A stretch of 7,834 nt of DNA. Origin: Phycisphaerae bacterium (GTDB lineage: Bacteria > Planctomycetota > Phycisphaerae > SM23-33). The stretch lies in the NCBI GenBank assembly GCA_030610965.1, contig JAUWQU010000151.1:1-7834 (forward strand), given 5' to 3'. Position 1 is the first letter of the stretch; each line of letters starts with the position of its first letter. Under the pieces are notes generated by a model, which did no database searches, had not been told where the DNA came from, and worked only from the letters and a program-made list of their open reading frames with translations. The position numbers and the translations under genes are program-made. Of the stretch, positions 5,731 through 7,834 are shown in pieces.

Positions 5731-5769
5731 GCCAGCGTCGCGGCAAATCGCCTGGCGAGGTTTGTGTTT
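5731..5769 (+). terminator. Possible intrinsic terminator after the isomerase-like gene
   Basis: GCCAG (5731-5735) pairs with CTGGC (5752-5756), with an inner GCG (5740-5742)/CGC (5749-5751) stem and a four-base bulge on the 5' side. It is followed by GAGG and the T-rich tract TTTGTGTTT. The bulge and interrupted T-run make it a weak example, but it sits where a terminator is expected, 34 bases after a stop codon and just before the next promoter. Confidence 0.35.
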
Positions 5770-5796
5770 GACCTGCCAGGTCACATGGCGCACAAT
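5768..5796 (+). promoter_or_regulatory. Promoter of the yajC-methyltransferase operon
   Basis: TTGACC (5768-5773) and CACAAT (5791-5796) are spaced by exactly 17 bases. The -35 matches the sigma70 consensus at five of six positions and the -10 at four. Transcription would start near 5803, leaving a 42-base leader before the yajC start codon. Confidence 0.5.
5769..5783. promoter_or_regulatory. Perfect 15-bp palindrome, candidate operator
   Basis: TGACCTG, a single central C, then CAGGTCA form a perfect dyad with seven-base arms. It overlaps the -35 element and the first part of the spacer of the yajC promoter, so a bound dimeric repressor would block RNA polymerase. The half-site also occurs beside the -10 of the HAD lipoprotein promoter (2691-2697). 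The regulator is unknown. Confidence 0.45.
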
Positions 5797-5802
5797 GCCG
5801 CA

Positions 5803-5825
5803 CCGGACATCGGATAGCTGTCCGG
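5803..5825 (+). promoter_or_regulatory. Hairpin in the yajC 5' leader
   Basis: CCGGACA (5803-5809) and TGTCCGG (5819-5825) form a perfect seven-pair stem around a nine-base loop. It begins at the predicted transcription start and ends five bases before the ribosome binding site. It could stabilise the 5' end of the mRNA or modulate translation. No riboswitch aptamer pattern is recognisable in so short a leader. Confidence 0.5.
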
Positions 5826-5844
5826 CATAAGAAAGGACACAGCC

Positions 5845-6393
5845 ATGCGATATCGTGGATTGATGACAGTTTGCGTTTTGACTTGTGGGCTGGGTGCGGC
5901 ACTGGCAGCCTCGGCGGCGGCACAGACCACCCAGCCGGCCGACCCCCCGGCCGGGCCGGATCTGGTGCCGGTTCCGGGCGACAACACCGCGCCCGCGCCC
6001 CCCGCGGCCGCCGGCGCCAAGGTTCCTGCCGGGGATGGTAACGCGCTTGTCGACCCCAACGCCGCCGGTGGCGAGCAGAAAAAGCCGCCGCAGCAGGGCC
6101 CGGACATATGGCTCTTCGCCGTCCTGCTGGGCGGCGTGGTGCTTATGTGGTTATGGATGGGCCGAGGCCGGCGCAAGCAGCAAGCCAAGCGCAAGGAGAT
6201 GCTCTCCCAACTCAAGAAGGGCGACAAGGTCACCACTATCGGCGGGATCATCGGCACGGTCATCGAGGTCCGGCCGGACGAGGTCACCGTCAAGGTCGAC
6301 GAGACCAACAACGTCCGCATGAAGTTCACCCGCGGGGCCATCCACGGCGTCGGCGCCGATGCCAGGGCCAGCCTGGGCGAGGACAAGAAGTAA
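5845..6393 (+). CDS. yajC: Preprotein translocase subunit YajC
   Basis: YajC is a small inner-membrane protein that associates with SecD-SecF and the SecYEG channel during protein export. GAAAGGA at 5831-5837, seven bases before the ATG, sets the start. The diagnostic part is a membrane segment (about 88-105, IWLFAVLLGGVVLMWLWM), a basic stretch (GRGRRKQQAKRKEM), and the conserved cytoplasmic domain LKKGDKVTTIGGIIGTVIEV (123-142) followed by DEVTVKVDETNNVRMKFTRGAI. Most YajC proteins are about 90-120 aa and begin with the membrane segment; this one has 182 aa because of an added signal-peptide-like N-terminus (1-26) and a Pro/Ala/Gly-rich linker (27-85) that would face the periplasm. It heads an operon with the methyltransferase-like gene. 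secD and secF do not follow directly. Confidence 0.93.
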   Translation: MRYRGLMTVCVLTCGLGAALAASAAAQTTQPADPPAGPDLVPVPGDNTAPAPPAAAGAKVPAGDGNALVDPNAAGGEQKKPPQQGPDIWLFAVLLGGVVLMWLWMGRGRRKQQAKRKEMLSQLKKGDKVTTIGGIIGTVIEVRPDEVTVKVDETNNVRMKFTRGAIHGVGADARASLGEDKK

Positions 6394-6418
6394 ACCGCAA
6401 GAAGAGAGGTCTCGATCA

Positions 6419-7054
6419 ATGAAAATCGTAAATGCGCGCCGCCTCTTCGGCGTTCTGGTGGCTGTGGGGCTCTGCGCGTCGCTGTGTATGGCCGCGCCCA
6501 GTCGGGAATCGTGGCAGCATAGAGACCGCGTCGTGGGGGACCTGAACCTCCAGGCCGGCGACAGCATTGCCGACATCGGCTGCGGCAGCGGGTACTTCAC
6601 GTTCCACCTGGCCAAGGCCGTCGGCAATACCGGCAAGATCTACGCAACGGAGATCAGCGAAAAGGCCCTCAAGTCCGTGGCCAACCGCGTTGCAAGGGAC
6701 AAGATCGCCAACGTCGCGTGCGTCCAGTCGGACCCGACGGACACCAAGCTCAAGGCCGACACCCTCGACGCGGCCTTCATCTGCAACGTCCTGCACCACG
6801 TCCCCGCGAGCGCCAGGGCGGCGCTGGTCAAGGACATCGCAAAGGCGATCAAGCCCGGCGGGGTCTTCTTCATCGTCGACTGGCGAGTGGACGCGAAGAT
6901 CAAGTACGACCTGAACCGGCGCGTCCCCAGGGATGACCTGATCAAGCTCGCCAAGGACGCCGGCCTCGAACTCGATGCCGAGTTCTTCTACCTGACCCAC
7001 CAGGTCTTCCTGCGCTTCGCCAAACCCGCCGCCAAACCGGCCGACAAGTCGTAG
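6419..7054 (+). CDS. Exported class I SAM-methyltransferase-like protein
   Basis: The 211-aa protein has a Rossmann-type SAM-binding core: motif I ADIGCGSGYF (51-60), an acidic residue E78 after the second strand (YATEIS), a DAAFICNVLHHVP strand (117-129), and AIKPGGVFFIVDWR (143-156). ATG at 6419 is preferred: GAGAGG at 6404-6409 lies nine bases upstream and a signal peptide begins at once. An in-frame ATG at 6359 lies inside yajC and lacks such support. Residues 1-25 have basic residues (K2, R7, R8) and a hydrophobic core (LFGVLVAVGLCASLCMA), so export is likely; neither cysteine fits a lipobox. SAM is cytoplasmic, so an exported methyltransferase would be odd: the protein may be membrane-tethered facing inward, or may no longer methylate. 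The 25-base gap to yajC indicates cotranscription. The substrate is unknown. Confidence 0.82.
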   Translation: MKIVNARRLFGVLVAVGLCASLCMAAPSRESWQHRDRVVGDLNLQAGDSIADIGCGSGYFTFHLAKAVGNTGKIYATEISEKALKSVANRVARDKIANVACVQSDPTDTKLKADTLDAAFICNVLHHVPASARAALVKDIAKAIKPGGVFFIVDWRVDAKIKYDLNRRVPRDDLIKLAKDAGLELDAEFFYLTHQVFLRFAKPAAKPADKS

Positions 7055-7094
7055 CCGACCGCTTGGAAGACTGCCCCGGCCGCGGGATGCGGGC
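7055..7094. other. Convergent gap without a clear terminator
   Basis: Only 40 bases separate the two convergent stop codons. The best fold is CCCG (7075-7078) with CGGG (7083-7086) around four bases, with no T-run on either strand. Either Rho or read-through into the opposing gene must be involved. Confidence 0.4.
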
Positions 7095-7754
7095 CTAGTC
7101 CAGCAGATCCATCGTCACAAGTTGGGCTTCCTGCTTGACCGTCAGCAGTTCCCTCAGATCCTTCCGGGCCTTGCTGAGTTCTTCCTTCACCTTGGCGCGG
7201 GCAGCGCGATAGCCCTTCAGGGCCGTAGCAATCTCTTCCGGCCTGGATGCCTTGTTCTCAAGGGCCTCCTGGAGAATCCGAGCCTTCTTCCGGATGTCCG
7301 ACTGCTGGTCGCCACTGCCGGCCAACGACATCTGGACATTCGAACCGCCGGCGAACGACATCATGCGGACACCGGCGACATTGGCGTTGAGGAGGGCGGA
7401 CAAGGTCCTGACCTTCTCGATCTTTGGCGCCAGAATCTCCCATTCCTCATCCGAGGCGCCCAGGATCTCCTTCAGGCGATCCTGGCCCCGCGACTGAACC
7501 TGCTTGCGAATATCCGCGAATATCTTCCCTATCTGCTCGGGGTCCGGCTCCACGCCGTCACGGAGGTCGTTCATGATCTTCCGGGCCCGATCAATCTGGT
7601 TGGGGTCCAGGTTAATGCCCTGTTCCTTCAGCCTTTCGGCAATTCTGTCCAAGTCGTCCCCGGCCGGCCTGGTGGTCTGCGCCGCCGCGCTAACGAACCA
7701 CCCAGCCGCCAAAACGAGAATAGCCGCCCAACACACATATCTGCATGCCGTCAT
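7095..7754 (-). CDS. Secreted helical protein of unknown function, 219 aa
   Basis: I do not recognise a named family. The start is supported by AAGGAA (plus-strand positions 7763-7768), eight bases before ATG. Residues 1-25 form a signal peptide (hydrophobic AAILVLAAGWFVSAAA) with probable cleavage before QTT at 26-28. The mature part is highly charged and mostly helical by composition: DLDRIAERLKEQGINLD (34-50), a predicted linker near 67-73, EQIGKIFADIRKQVQ (73-87), and a long Lys/Glu-rich C-terminal helix (about 152-203) suggestive of a coiled coil. It ends with LRELLTVKQEAQLVTMDLLD, whose LTxxQ-like pattern recalls periplasmic Spy/CpxP-type helical chaperones, though a specific match is not claimed. 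A segment at 125-150 (NVAGVRMMSFAGGSN) is Gly/Met/Ser-rich and probably a loop. The gene is transcribed alone, convergent to the methyltransferase. Confidence 0.8.
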   Translation of the reverse strand: MTACRYVCWAAILVLAAGWFVSAAAQTTRPAGDDLDRIAERLKEQGINLDPNQIDRARKIMNDLRDGVEPDPEQIGKIFADIRKQVQSRGQDRLKEILGASDEEWEILAPKIEKVRTLSALLNANVAGVRMMSFAGGSNVQMSLAGSGDQQSDIRKKARILQEALENKASRPEEIATALKGYRAARAKVKEELSKARKDLRELLTVKQEAQLVTMDLLD

Positions 7755-7776
7755 AATAACGTTCCTTTCCGCAAGA

Positions 7777-7800
7777 GTGCCGAACCAGCCCGGCCGGCAC
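7777..7800. promoter_or_regulatory. Hairpin upstream of the secreted helical protein gene
   Basis: GTGCCG (7777-7782) pairs with CGGCAC (7795-7800) around a 12-base loop, just upstream of the ribosome binding site on the minus strand. No convincing -35/-10 pair is seen in the 80 bases left before the window ends. The promoter may lie further right. Confidence 0.3.
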
Positions 7801-7817
7801 GTCCCGGCCTGCCATCG

Positions 7818-7834
7818 CCCGCGACCGCCGCGGG
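7818..7834. repeat. GC hairpin at the right edge
   Basis: CCCGCG (7818-7823) and CGCGGG (7829-7834) form a perfect six-pair stem with a five-base loop, ending exactly at the window edge. Whether a T-run follows, which would make it a terminator for a rightward or leftward neighbour, cannot be seen. Confidence 0.35.

Noticed and set aside
6359..6418. Longer methyltransferase start overlapping yajC
   Set aside because: The extra 20 residues are not signal-like, while the ATG at 6419 has a ribosome binding site and begins a signal peptide.

Overview
This GC-rich window reads like chromosome of a planctomycete, probably from the Phycisphaerae or a related lineage. That placement is inferred from style, not from a marker gene. 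Most of the proteins carry export signals. Two of them share an 'AQTT(Q/R)PA' mature N-terminus after the signal peptide. A Tat-exported sugar-isomerase-like lipoprotein and an exported SAM-methyltransferase-like protein sit next to tgt and yajC. No phage, plasmid, CRISPR or insertion-sequence gene is visible.

Layout. Bases 1-580 hold no convincing gene. They contain an AT-rich patch with a possible leftward promoter, a cluster of GC palindromes, and copy A of a long direct repeat (355-500). A 224-aa cytoplasmic protein of unknown family follows (581-1255, +). It converges on a 391-aa lipoprotein (1496-2671, -) that combines an Ig-like region with a HAD phosphatase domain of the App1/LNS2 type. 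Between these two genes lies a compact array of hairpins that looks like a REP/BIME element with the GTAG signature. Copy B of the direct repeat (2772-2910) lies between the lipoprotein promoter and tgt.

The right half is mainly one strand. tgt (tRNA-guanine transglycosylase, 2975-4165) is complete and has all its catalytic and zinc residues, but carries about 12 extra residues with unusual codons. A Tat-dependent, fucose/arabinose-isomerase-like lipoprotein (4227-5696) follows 61 bases later. After a possible terminator, a well-formed promoter overlapped by a 15-bp perfect palindrome drives yajC (5845-6393) and, 25 bases on, an exported methyltransferase-like protein (6419-7054). A leftward gene for a secreted helical protein (7095-7754) converges on that operon.

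How the genes relate. tgt (queuosine in tRNA) and yajC (accessory to SecDF) are neighbours in many bacteria. Here that pair is split by a sugar-isomerase-like gene, and secD/secF do not directly follow yajC. The other genes are envelope or secreted proteins without an obvious shared pathway. The items most worth following are the GTAG hairpin pair with compensatory changes, the near-identical repeat upstream of two unrelated genes, the insertion in tgt, the exported enzymes that would lack their usual substrates outside the cytoplasm, and the palindromes at the yajC promoter. I see no clearly new multi-gene system.
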